DNA of 64,000 nucleotides from Alphaproteobacteria bacterium (GTDB lineage: Bacteria > Pseudomonadota > Alphaproteobacteria > Rhizobiales > Beijerinckiaceae). The notes beneath the pieces are model-generated. The model saw only the letters and a program-made list of their open reading frames with translations. It was not told where the DNA came from and ran no database searches. This document shows positions 42,030 to 50,126 of the stretch, piece after piece. A program made the translations under genes and the position numbers. The stretch lies in contig VGDY01000001.1 of assembly GCA_016869555.1 (NCBI GenBank), positions 1 through 64,000 of the forward strand. The letters are read 5' to 3'. Within the stretch, counting starts at the first letter, position 1. Each line of letters starts with the position of its first letter.

Positions 42030-42626
42030 CTACAGCCGCGCCCGCGTCCACTGGCCGATGCGCAGCGCGACGCGCGCGGCGGCGTCGCTGAGCGCCCGCG
42101 CCGCCTGCGACCCGACATGCTCGGGGGCCGGCGTCTCCTCGACGAAGACTCGCGCCGCCCGCGCCCGGCCGCCCGCGCCATCGACGAGCTCGACGGAAAC
42201 TTCAATGACGGCGAGATCGCGGGCGATGTCGATCTCGAAGCGCCGCACGTCGGTCTGCAGCGTGCTTGGCGCGCCGATGTTGGATGAGGCCGAAAGACCG
42301 CATCGCTGCAGCGCTTCGATCAGCCGGCGCTGAAACAGACGCGGCAGCGGGTCGGACCATTGCACGCCGGGAAGAACGGCGACGCTGTCATCCGCCGCGC
42401 GAACCACGATTCGATCCGTGGAGGTCGGCGCGACCGCGGCAGGCTCCGGAACGAAGACCGCGGGGCCGCTGCGCAGGGCGGCGCTGCGCAAAGCGCCCGT
42501 GTCGGCGGTCAGATCGAAGGTCTCGCGCGGCGCGCTGGCGCAGGCGGCGACGAACAGCGCGAGCGATGCAAGCGCCGTCGTCCGCGCGGCCTTGCGCTGC
42601 GTGGCCGTAGACGCCTTCAGATTCAT
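42030..42626 (-). CDS. ABC-type transport auxiliary lipoprotein (PqiC-like)
   Basis: Signal/lipobox LFVAACASAPRETFDLTAD...; downstream of Mla genes. Confidence 0.82.
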   Translation of the reverse strand: MNLKASTATQRKAARTTALASLALFVAACASAPRETFDLTADTGALRSAALRSGPAVFVPEPAAVAPTSTDRIVVRAADDSVAVLPGVQWSDPLPRLFQRRLIEALQRCGLSASSNIGAPSTLQTDVRRFEIDIARDLAVIEVSVELVDGAGGRARAARVFVEETPAPEHVGSQAARALSDAAARVALRIGQWTRARL

Positions 42627-42851
42627 GCCGACCCGTCGCCTCATTCCGCCCGCGCGCCGCGCCGGGCTACGTCCTTCTATCCGATCCGCGCATCGGCTCA
42701 AAGCCACGCTTGCGGTCCTGGATCACGCCGCATTTAGACGTCTTCGCACAAATGCGCATGACATGATCGATCTTAAAAACTTAGAGCGCGCTTAACGCCA
42801 GATGCCGGCCGCCGCCTTTTTCGCGAGCCGCGCGCTCGTTTCTTGATTTGA

Positions 42852-42896
42852 AGCATTTTCTGCGCCGAACCGGCGGCCGCTTCGGCGGAAAATGCT
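42852..42896. repeat. REP-like palindrome (AGCATTTTC..CGCCGAA...TTCGGCG.GAAAATGCT) abutting the mlaD-like stop codon
   Basis: Arms 42852-42860/42888-42896 and 42863-42869/42881-42887 read directly. Confidence 0.8.
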
Positions 42897-43802
42897 CTAG
42901 CGGCCCTGATATTCCGGCACGGACTCGGACGGTCCGAAGATGAATTGTGACGGGTTTTTCTCGACCGAACGCAACGTGCGGTCGAATGTGTCGACCGCCT
43001 TGCGTCCGTCCACCGCTAGCTGCTCATACTCGCGAAGCCCTGTCCCGGCGAAGCGGTTGATACGTTCCGTCGCGCCGGCGATATTGCCGGTGATCGCCTT
43101 GATCTGCTTGGGGTCGATCGCCGCGATCAATTTTTCGCCGGTCGCCAACACCTTGTCGAGCCGCGCCGCCACGGGCTTCATCGATTGCGCGACATCGGAC
43201 GCGTCGCGGATGAAGCTCGAGATGGAAGCGGAATTGTCGGCGAGAGTCTTGCTGACTTTCTCGGCGTTTTTGAGCGTCGCCGTGATCGCCGGACCATTGT
43301 CGTCGATCAGCTTGTCGAGTTTGGTGAGGAGTTCGGCGGCCTTTGTCGACAGGTTCTGAACATTGCCGAGCAGATTCTGGAATTCGGAGCGCTCGGCCTG
43401 AATTTGAGGATATTTCTGATCGTTTTGCGCCGTCAGAGCCGGCGCGCCATGCGTGCCGCCAACCAGCAGAACGTCGGAGACGCCGGTAAAGCCCCGTGTC
43501 TCAAGCCGTGCGCGGGTATCGGTCTTGACCGGCGTCCGGCTGTCGATCCTGACCAGCACGTCGACCTTGCTCGGGTCCTGTTCGGAAATGCCAAGATGGG
43601 TGACCTCGCCGACCTTCACGCCATTGAACAGCACCGAGGAGCCGCGGGTCAGCCCAGAGACCGCGCCGGTGAAGACGATCTGATAGGTCTCCTGCCGGCC
43701 AAGCTGGCTCGGTCCCGAGAACCAGTAGACGAAGAGGAAGGCGGCGAAGGCCGCCGCCAGCGTGAAAGCGCCGATCAGCGCGTAGTTGGCGCGGGTTTCC
43801 AT
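42897..43802 (-). CDS. MlaD/MCE family lipid transport protein
   Basis: METRANYALIGAFTLAAAFAAFLFVYWFSG...RGSSVLFNGVKVGEVTHLGI. Confidence 0.92.
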   Translation of the reverse strand: METRANYALIGAFTLAAAFAAFLFVYWFSGPSQLGRQETYQIVFTGAVSGLTRGSSVLFNGVKVGEVTHLGISEQDPSKVDVLVRIDSRTPVKTDTRARLETRGFTGVSDVLLVGGTHGAPALTAQNDQKYPQIQAERSEFQNLLGNVQNLSTKAAELLTKLDKLIDDNGPAITATLKNAEKVSKTLADNSASISSFIRDASDVAQSMKPVAARLDKVLATGEKLIAAIDPKQIKAITGNIAGATERINRFAGTGLREYEQLAVDGRKAVDTFDRTLRSVEKNPSQFIFGPSESVPEYQGR

Positions 43803-44644
43803 TCCTCGTCCTTGTGCTCGATGCGCGCCGCGGACAGCCGCCCGCCGCGCACGCCGTGAAAATAGGCTTTCAGCCACGGGTGGTCGGACTCAAGCAGGGT
43901 TTCCAGAGGCCCTGCGGCGATCACCCGACCTTCAGCAAGCGCCGCCACCCTGTCGCAGATAGAATAGAGACTATCGAGATCATGCGTCACCATGAACACG
44001 GTCAGTCCGAGGGTCTGCTGCAACGTGCCGATCAGCTCGTCGAATTCGGCGGCGCTGATCGGGTCGAGCCCCGATGTCGGCTCGTCCAGGAATACAAGCT
44101 CGGGATCAAGCGCCAGAGCGCGCGCCAGGGCCGCGCGCTTCACCATGCCGCCCGACAATTCTGACGGAAATTTGTCGGCGGCGTCCGGTGGAAGGCCAAC
44201 CAGCTCAAGCTTGAGCATAGCCAGTTCGTCCATCAGATGGTGCGAAATTTCGCGCGTTTCGCGCATCGGCATCTGGATGTTCTGCTTGACCGTCAGCCCC
44301 GAGAAAAGCGCGCCATTCTGAAACAACACGCCCCAGCGCTGTTCGAGATTACGGCGTTCGGCCGGCGTCAGGGCGTCCCGGTCCTGCCCGAAAATCCGAA
44401 TGGCTCCGGCCCGCGCCGGCACCAGTCCGAGGATGGCGCGGGTAAGCACGGACTTGCCCTGACCCGACCCGCCGACGACGCCAAGCACCTCGCCGCGAAA
44501 AACGTCGAGATTGAGCCCCTTGACGATGGTCCGGTCGCCGAAGCCGACGACGAGGTCGCGCACGCCAATGACGACATCGCGATTTTGCCGCTGTTGAACG
44601 GCGCCGTCGGCGGAGGTCGAGGGGCTGCTCATCTGCGCGCTCAA
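43775..44644 (-). CDS. ABC transporter ATP-binding protein (MlaF-like)
   Basis: GVVGGSGQGKSVLTRAILGL, LSGGMVKRAALARALALDPELVFLDEPTSGLDP. Confidence 0.94.
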   Translation of the reverse strand: MSAQMSSPSTSADGAVQQRQNRDVVIGVRDLVVGFGDRTIVKGLNLDVFRGEVLGVVGGSGQGKSVLTRAILGLVPARAGAIRIFGQDRDALTPAERRNLEQRWGVLFQNGALFSGLTVKQNIQMPMRETREISHHLMDELAMLKLELVGLPPDAADKFPSELSGGMVKRAALARALALDPELVFLDEPTSGLDPISAAEFDELIGTLQQTLGLTVFMVTHDLDSLYSICDRVAALAEGRVIAAGPLETLLESDHPWLKAYFHGVRGGRLSAARIEHKDEEWKPAPTTR

Positions 44645-45789
44645 TAGTCGATCGACGCGAAAAATATGGCGAACAAGCCATCCATCACGATAACCATGAA
44701 GATGGATTTAACCACCGAGGACGTGACCTGGCGACCGAGCGATTCGGCGGACCCCTTCGTTGCGAGCCCGTCCATCGAGGCGATGAGGCCGATGACCAGC
44801 GCCATGAAGGGCGCCTTGATGATGCCGACGAGGAACGTATGCAGCGCGATCGCTTCCTTGAGCAATGACGCGAAAGCCACCGGGCTGATGCCGCCGTACC
44901 ACCAGGACACGATCATGCCGCCAAAGAGCGCCGCCATGTCCGCGATGAAGGTCAGGATCGGCAAGGAGATGATCAGGCCGAGCACGCGCGGCGCGATCAG
45001 CACCTCGATGGGAGACAGTCCCATCACCAGCAGCGCGTCGACCTCCTCGCGCATTTTCATCGAGCCGAGTTCGGCGGTGATCGCTGAGCCCGAGCGGCCG
45101 GCGATCATGATTGACGTGAGCAGAACGCCGAGTTCGCGCAAGACCAGAATGCCGATCAGGCTGACCGTGTAGCTCGACGCGCCAAACCTGAGCAGCTGGA
45201 AGATGCCCTGCTGCGCGACGATGGCGCCTACCAGCACGTTGATGAGAACGATGATCGGAACGCTACGAAAACCGATGAGCTCGATCTGTGCGACAAGCGA
45301 GGTCAGTCTGAAACGGTGCGGACGGCTCGCCACATAGATCATCGACGAAATGAATTCGCCGAGAAAGCTGACGCCGCGATAGAATTCGCGGAGGGCGTCG
45401 ACGGTCGATTCGCCGAGGTCCGAAAGCAGGACGAAAACCAGATTGAAACGCGGCCGGGCCGGCGCCTCGAAAGCGCGATAATGCGCCTCTTCGAGCAGAG
45501 TGGAATATTCCGGGCGCACATGTTCGAGCGCGACGGCGACGCCGCGGCGCGCGAGTTCATGCCGAGCGCGATTGATCAGCCAGGCGCCGGCGGTGTCGAG
45601 CCGCGAGACCTGCGCGAGATCGAAGATGATCATCCGATCGCGGCTTGCCTCCTCGACAATGCGCGCCGCCGCCGCTTCGAGACGATCCGAGGCGACGAGA
45701 GTCCAGTCGCCAGACAGCGACAGTCGCGCGCCTTCCGGCGAAGACTGGCGTGTGAGATTGGGCGGACGTTCCATCGCCGCGACGGTCAT
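44641..45789 (-). CDS. MlaE family ABC permease with N-terminal STAS domain
   Basis: STAS-like N-terminus (IIFDLAQVSRLDTAGAWLINRAR) plus MlaE core (VGAIVAQQG...ELGVLLTSIMIAGRSGSAITAELGSMKMREEVDAL). Confidence 0.93.
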   Translation of the reverse strand: MTVAAMERPPNLTRQSSPEGARLSLSGDWTLVASDRLEAAAARIVEEASRDRMIIFDLAQVSRLDTAGAWLINRARHELARRGVAVALEHVRPEYSTLLEEAHYRAFEAPARPRFNLVFVLLSDLGESTVDALREFYRGVSFLGEFISSMIYVASRPHRFRLTSLVAQIELIGFRSVPIIVLINVLVGAIVAQQGIFQLLRFGASSYTVSLIGILVLRELGVLLTSIMIAGRSGSAITAELGSMKMREEVDALLVMGLSPIEVLIAPRVLGLIISLPILTFIADMAALFGGMIVSWWYGGISPVAFASLLKEAIALHTFLVGIIKAPFMALVIGLIASMDGLATKGSAESLGRQVTSSVVKSIFMVIVMDGLFAIFFASIDY

Positions 45790-45912
45790 CGGAATTCGCT
45801 CTGCGCTCGCGTCAATATTCGGCTCATCGATGGCGTCATCCTATCCGCCGATTGTGGCGCGGCGCCGACGCCGGCAGGCGCGGCCGAAGGAAAAACGTGA
45901 TAACGCCGTGAA

Positions 45913-46968
45913 TTGACGCCAGCAAGCGCGTCGGCGCACAGCGCAGCGAAGGCGCGCTACGCAGCGCCAGCGCCGGAGAGCCGATTGTCACGAAAATTAT
46001 CCATCGCCATAGAGACTTATCCAATCGCCGGCCGCTTCGTGATTTCACGCGGCGCCAAGACTGAAGCCGTGGTCGTCACCGCGATTTTGATCGAAGGCCG
46101 GGGCGCGGGGCGAGGCGAATGTGTGCCCTACGCCCGATATGGGGAAAGCGTCGACAGCGTCGTCGCGACGATCGAGAGCCTGCGCTACTCGATTGAAGCC
46201 GGCGCCGGCCGGGCTGACCTGCAGCGTCTCCTGCCCGCTGGCGCGGCGCGCAATGCGCTCGACTGCGCGCTCTGGGATCTCGAGGCCAAGCTGTCCGGCG
46301 TCCCGGCCCATGCGACGGCCGGCTTCGAAGCGCTTTCGCCGCTCGTGACCGCCTATACGATTTCGGTCGGCGCGCCCGAGGAGATGCGCGCCGCGGCGGC
46401 GAAGGCCGCCGACCGGCCGTTGCTGAAGATCAAGCTCGCCGGGGAAGGCGACGAAGCGCGTCTGGCCGCCGTTCGGGCGGGAGCGCCCGTTTCCACTCTC
46501 ATTGTCGACGCCAATGAATCATGGGACGAGGCGACGCTTGCCCGCCGCCTCGCCGTCTGCGCCGATTTCAGCGTCGCGCTCGTCGAGCAGCCGCTGCCGG
46601 CCGGCCGGGACGAAGCGCTCGCGCGTCTGGCGCATCCCGTGCCGATCTGCGCCGACGAAAGCGTCCATGACCGCGCCTCGCTCGCGGCGCTGAAGGGCCG
46701 CTACGACGCGGTCAACGTCAAACTCGACAAGACCGGCGGGTTGACCGAAGCGCTGGCCCTCGCGCGCGCGGCGCGGGACATGGGCTTTTCGATCATGGCC
46801 GGCTGCATGGTGGGAACTTCGCTCGCCATGGCGCCGGCGGTTCTCGTGGGTCAGATGGCGAAATTCGTCGACCTCGACGGGCCGCTGCTTCTCGCCCGCG
46901 ACCGCGATCCCGGACTGATCTACGAGGGCTCGATCCTGAAACCCCCGGACGCAAAGCTGTGGGGATAA
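45913..46968 (+). CDS. Enolase-superfamily dipeptide epimerase (L-Ala-D/L-Glu epimerase-like); true start may be internal
   Basis: ALDCALWDLEAKLSG...LLKIKLAGEGDEARLAAVRAGAPVSTLIVDANESWD...CADESVHDRASLA...AGCMVGTSLAMAPA. Confidence 0.88.
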   Translation: MTPASASAHSAAKARYAAPAPESRLSRKLSIAIETYPIAGRFVISRGAKTEAVVVTAILIEGRGAGRGECVPYARYGESVDSVVATIESLRYSIEAGAGRADLQRLLPAGAARNALDCALWDLEAKLSGVPAHATAGFEALSPLVTAYTISVGAPEEMRAAAAKAADRPLLKIKLAGEGDEARLAAVRAGAPVSTLIVDANESWDEATLARRLAVCADFSVALVEQPLPAGRDEALARLAHPVPICADESVHDRASLAALKGRYDAVNVKLDKTGGLTEALALARAARDMGFSIMAGCMVGTSLAMAPAVLVGQMAKFVDLDGPLLLARDRDPGLIYEGSILKPPDAKLWG

Positions 46969-47181
46969 CGCGAGTGCGATCTGGACTTGTTGACCGGCGC
47001 AGGTCTCGTAAACTAAATGTTAGCAGATGGGGATGGAGTTCCCCGATAACCGCCGAAAGGCTGATGACTCCTACGAACTCGTCGCCGCGTTCACCGACCG
47101 TTGGCGCAGGGTAGGAGCGTTTTCGTGCATCAACAGCCCGCAGCCCGTCGTGCGCCTTGCGTTTTGCGCTGCGGCGGCGGC

Positions 47182-48765
47182 ATGAGCGCCGCTCGGCGTA
47201 ACGGCGTTTTGCGGTTCGGCGCGCGGCGCAGACATCTCTTCTGCGGACTTCCGGTCGCGCTCGCGCTCGGCGGTTGCGCGCCAACCATGCAAGACGAGCG
47301 CGCGCAGTTTCTCGGTCCCCCCGCCATGGAGCGCTCGATTGCAAGATCCGGGCTCAGGGTCGCCGACCAAACGTCCTGGCCGCGCGAAGAATGGTGGCGC
47401 GCCTTCCGCAGCCCCGAACTCGACGGCGTTGTCGACAAGGCGCTGCGCGACAATCAGAGCCTGAGAAAGGCGGTGGATGCGCTGCATGGCGCCGACGCGA
47501 TGGTGCAGGTCGCGGGCGCAAGGCTGCTCCCCGAAGTCCAGGCGACCTTCGGCATGCGGCAATCCCGCAATCCTCTGCACGGCGTCGTCGCGTCCTACAA
47601 TCCGGCGCAGGGCGGATTGCAGAAGACCATGGCCTTCATCAATCCGCTGGCGCTGACCTATGAGCTCGACTTCTGGCAGAAGAACCGGGCGCTGCTCGAT
47701 GCGGCGATCGGCGAGTCGGCGGCTCAGGAGGCCGAACTGGAGCAGGCGCGGCTGCTGCTGACCGCTTCGGTCGCGCGCGCCTATCTGCGCGGCTACGCCG
47801 CGGCGCGCCAACTCGAAGTGGCGAGAGCCCTGACGCGGGTGCGTCGCGATTTGATTTCGCTCGCCGAAACTCGATATGGCGCGGGCCTCGACTCCCTGGA
47901 CGGGGTGCAGGTCGCCCGCGCCGATTTCGAAACCGCGGTCCGGCGCGAAGCCGCCGTTCAGGCGCTTCTGACGCTGCAGAAGGATGCGATCGCCCGTCTC
48001 ATGGGCGAAGGACCTGACGCCGCGCACGATCTTTACGCCGGCCGAAAGGCGCCCTCGCCGGCCGCGCCGCCGCTGCCGCGCAGCCTGCCGATCGAATTGC
48101 TCATCCACCGCCCCGATCTCGCCGCCGCTTTGCGCCGCGCCGAGGCCGCGGCGGCCCGCGTTCACGTCGCCAAGACGCTGTTTCTTCCCTCGATCGACCT
48201 TGCGATCACGGGCGGCTTCGAAGGCTCGGTGACCTCGACGAAAATCAGCAAGCTCGCCGGCTATCTCTTCACGCCTTCGGCGATCGGCTATGCGGTCATG
48301 CCCACCCTGCGCCTGCCGGTTTTTCAAGGCGGCAGGCTCAGCGGCATTCTGGAGGCCCAGCGCGCCGAATATGATCAGGCGGTCGATTCCTATAACGAGA
48401 CGCTGCTGCAGGCCGCGCAGCAGGTCGCCGACGCCGGCGCCAATCTCAGGCGCGCCGCCGCCGAATATGAGGCGCAGAGCCGCTTTCTGCGCGCGGCGCG
48501 CGCGCAATATGATCTCGCGCAAACGCGCCTGCGCGACGGGCTGAAGGACCGCCGCGAAATCGTCGTCGAACGCGCCGAACTCCTCGAATCAGGCTTCGCC
48601 CAGCGCGCGCTCGAAGGCGACCGGCTTGTCGCCGCTGTCGATCTGTATCAGGCGCTGGGCGCCGGCTATGCCGGCGGTCCGCCGCCCGACGCGCCGAAGC
48701 CGGCGCCGGAATCCGACCCTTTGACGCCGGCCGTCGAGGCGATTCAGTCGCTCGGCGGCGGCTGA
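47182..48765 (+). CDS. Efflux transporter outer membrane factor (NodT/TolC-like lipoprotein)
   Basis: LALGGCAPTMQDERAQF..., WWRAFRSPELDGVVDKALRDNQSLRKA; internal ATG at 47182 preferred. Confidence 0.9.
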   Translation: MSAARRNGVLRFGARRRHLFCGLPVALALGGCAPTMQDERAQFLGPPAMERSIARSGLRVADQTSWPREEWWRAFRSPELDGVVDKALRDNQSLRKAVDALHGADAMVQVAGARLLPEVQATFGMRQSRNPLHGVVASYNPAQGGLQKTMAFINPLALTYELDFWQKNRALLDAAIGESAAQEAELEQARLLLTASVARAYLRGYAAARQLEVARALTRVRRDLISLAETRYGAGLDSLDGVQVARADFETAVRREAAVQALLTLQKDAIARLMGEGPDAAHDLYAGRKAPSPAAPPLPRSLPIELLIHRPDLAAALRRAEAAAARVHVAKTLFLPSIDLAITGGFEGSVTSTKISKLAGYLFTPSAIGYAVMPTLRLPVFQGGRLSGILEAQRAEYDQAVDSYNETLLQAAQQVADAGANLRRAAAEYEAQSRFLRAARAQYDLAQTRLRDGLKDRREIVVERAELLESGFAQRALEGDRLVAAVDLYQALGAGYAGGPPPDAPKPAPESDPLTPAVEAIQSLGGG

Positions 48766-48815
48766 GCGCCTCGCTTTACCGTCTCACTCGAATAGAAGAA
48801 CGCGAATCCCGATAG

Positions 48816-50006
48816 ATGCCGCTCTCCCGCAAAAACATCCGCTTCCGCAGGGAATTTCTGCTCAGGATCGTCATTGCGGCGGTCGCGATCGGCGCGGTCG
48901 TCGCAGTGGCGCGATGGCTGTTTTTTGATCGCGACTGGGTGACGACGGACAACGCCTATGTCGCCGGCAACATTATTCCCGTGCAGGCCGACGCAACGGG
49001 AGTCGTCGCCGCCGTTCTGGCGGAAGAAACCCAGTTCGTGAAGAAAGACGAAGTGCTCGTGCGCCTCGACGGACAACGGGCCAGAGCGGCGCTCGCGCAG
49101 GCCGAAGCCGATCTCGGCCGCGCCGTCCGCGCCGTCGGCGCGCTTTACGCCCAGCGACGCCAGATATGCCAGAAGGTCATCTCGCGCGCGGCGATTCGCG
49201 ACAGGACCCGACACGATCTCGCGAGATACAGGCAGGCGACGGCGAGCGGCGCGTCGTCGCGGCAGGTGCTGCAGAACACCGAGGACCACCTCGCCGCGCT
49301 GGAAGCCGATCTGCGCGAGGCGCAAGCGGAATATCAGGCGGTCGAGGCGCGAGTCGGCGGCGTGACCCGCATGAATCATCCCGACATCGCGGCGGCGCGA
49401 GCCAAATACTACGACGCCTATATTGAATTCGCGCGCCAGAACATTCGCGCGCCGGCGAGCGGCTTTGTCGCCAAACGCCGCGTCCAGGTCGGCGATCGGA
49501 TGCGCCCCGGAGATCCGATTCTCAACATCGTGCCGCTCGACCATCTCTGGGTGGAAGCGAATCTGTGGGAGAACAGAATGGCCCGGGTTCGTCCCGGGCA
49601 GCCGGCGATCATCACGGTCGACCTGTATGGATCGAAACAGATCTATCACGGAGAAGTTGTTGGACTCGTTCCCGGCTCCGGCGCCGTCTTCGCCACTCTG
49701 CCTCCCGACAACGCCGTCGGCAATTTCATTCGAATCGTTCAGCGCATTCCGGTGCGAATCGCATTGCGGGCCGACGAGCTCGAGAAACAGCCCTTGCGTC
49801 CCGGCCTGTCCACCACCGCTTCGATCGACGTGTCCGGGCCGCTGCAATCGCCGAACAAGTCAATCGTGAAGACCACGGCGAATGAATATCTGACCAATGT
49901 CTACGACAAGGATCTCGCGGATGCGAAGGCGCACGCGGAGAAGATCGTCAAGGATAACGTCGCCGGCGCGTCGGACGACGGCGTCGCCTGCGCCGCCGCC
50001 GAATAG
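48816..50006 (+). CDS. HlyD/EmrA family periplasmic adaptor
   Basis: DRDWVTTDNAYVAGNIIPVQADATGVVAAVLAEETQFVKKDEVLVRLD...YIEFARQNIRAPASGFVAKRRVQVGDRMRPGDPILNIVPLDHLWVEANLWEN. Confidence 0.93.
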   Translation: MPLSRKNIRFRREFLLRIVIAAVAIGAVVAVARWLFFDRDWVTTDNAYVAGNIIPVQADATGVVAAVLAEETQFVKKDEVLVRLDGQRARAALAQAEADLGRAVRAVGALYAQRRQICQKVISRAAIRDRTRHDLARYRQATASGASSRQVLQNTEDHLAALEADLREAQAEYQAVEARVGGVTRMNHPDIAAARAKYYDAYIEFARQNIRAPASGFVAKRRVQVGDRMRPGDPILNIVPLDHLWVEANLWENRMARVRPGQPAIITVDLYGSKQIYHGEVVGLVPGSGAVFATLPPDNAVGNFIRIVQRIPVRIALRADELEKQPLRPGLSTTASIDVSGPLQSPNKSIVKTTANEYLTNVYDKDLADAKAHAEKIVKDNVAGASDDGVACAAAE

Positions 50007-50126
50007 TTTGCGCGAGCTCGGTTTTGATTCAGCGCGCGCCGTTTTCGGCGGCGCTATTGGCGCGCGCCGGATGACGCCGTAACATCGGCGCCGATATTTT
50101 GACGCGGATGCCGTGGGAGAGAAAGC

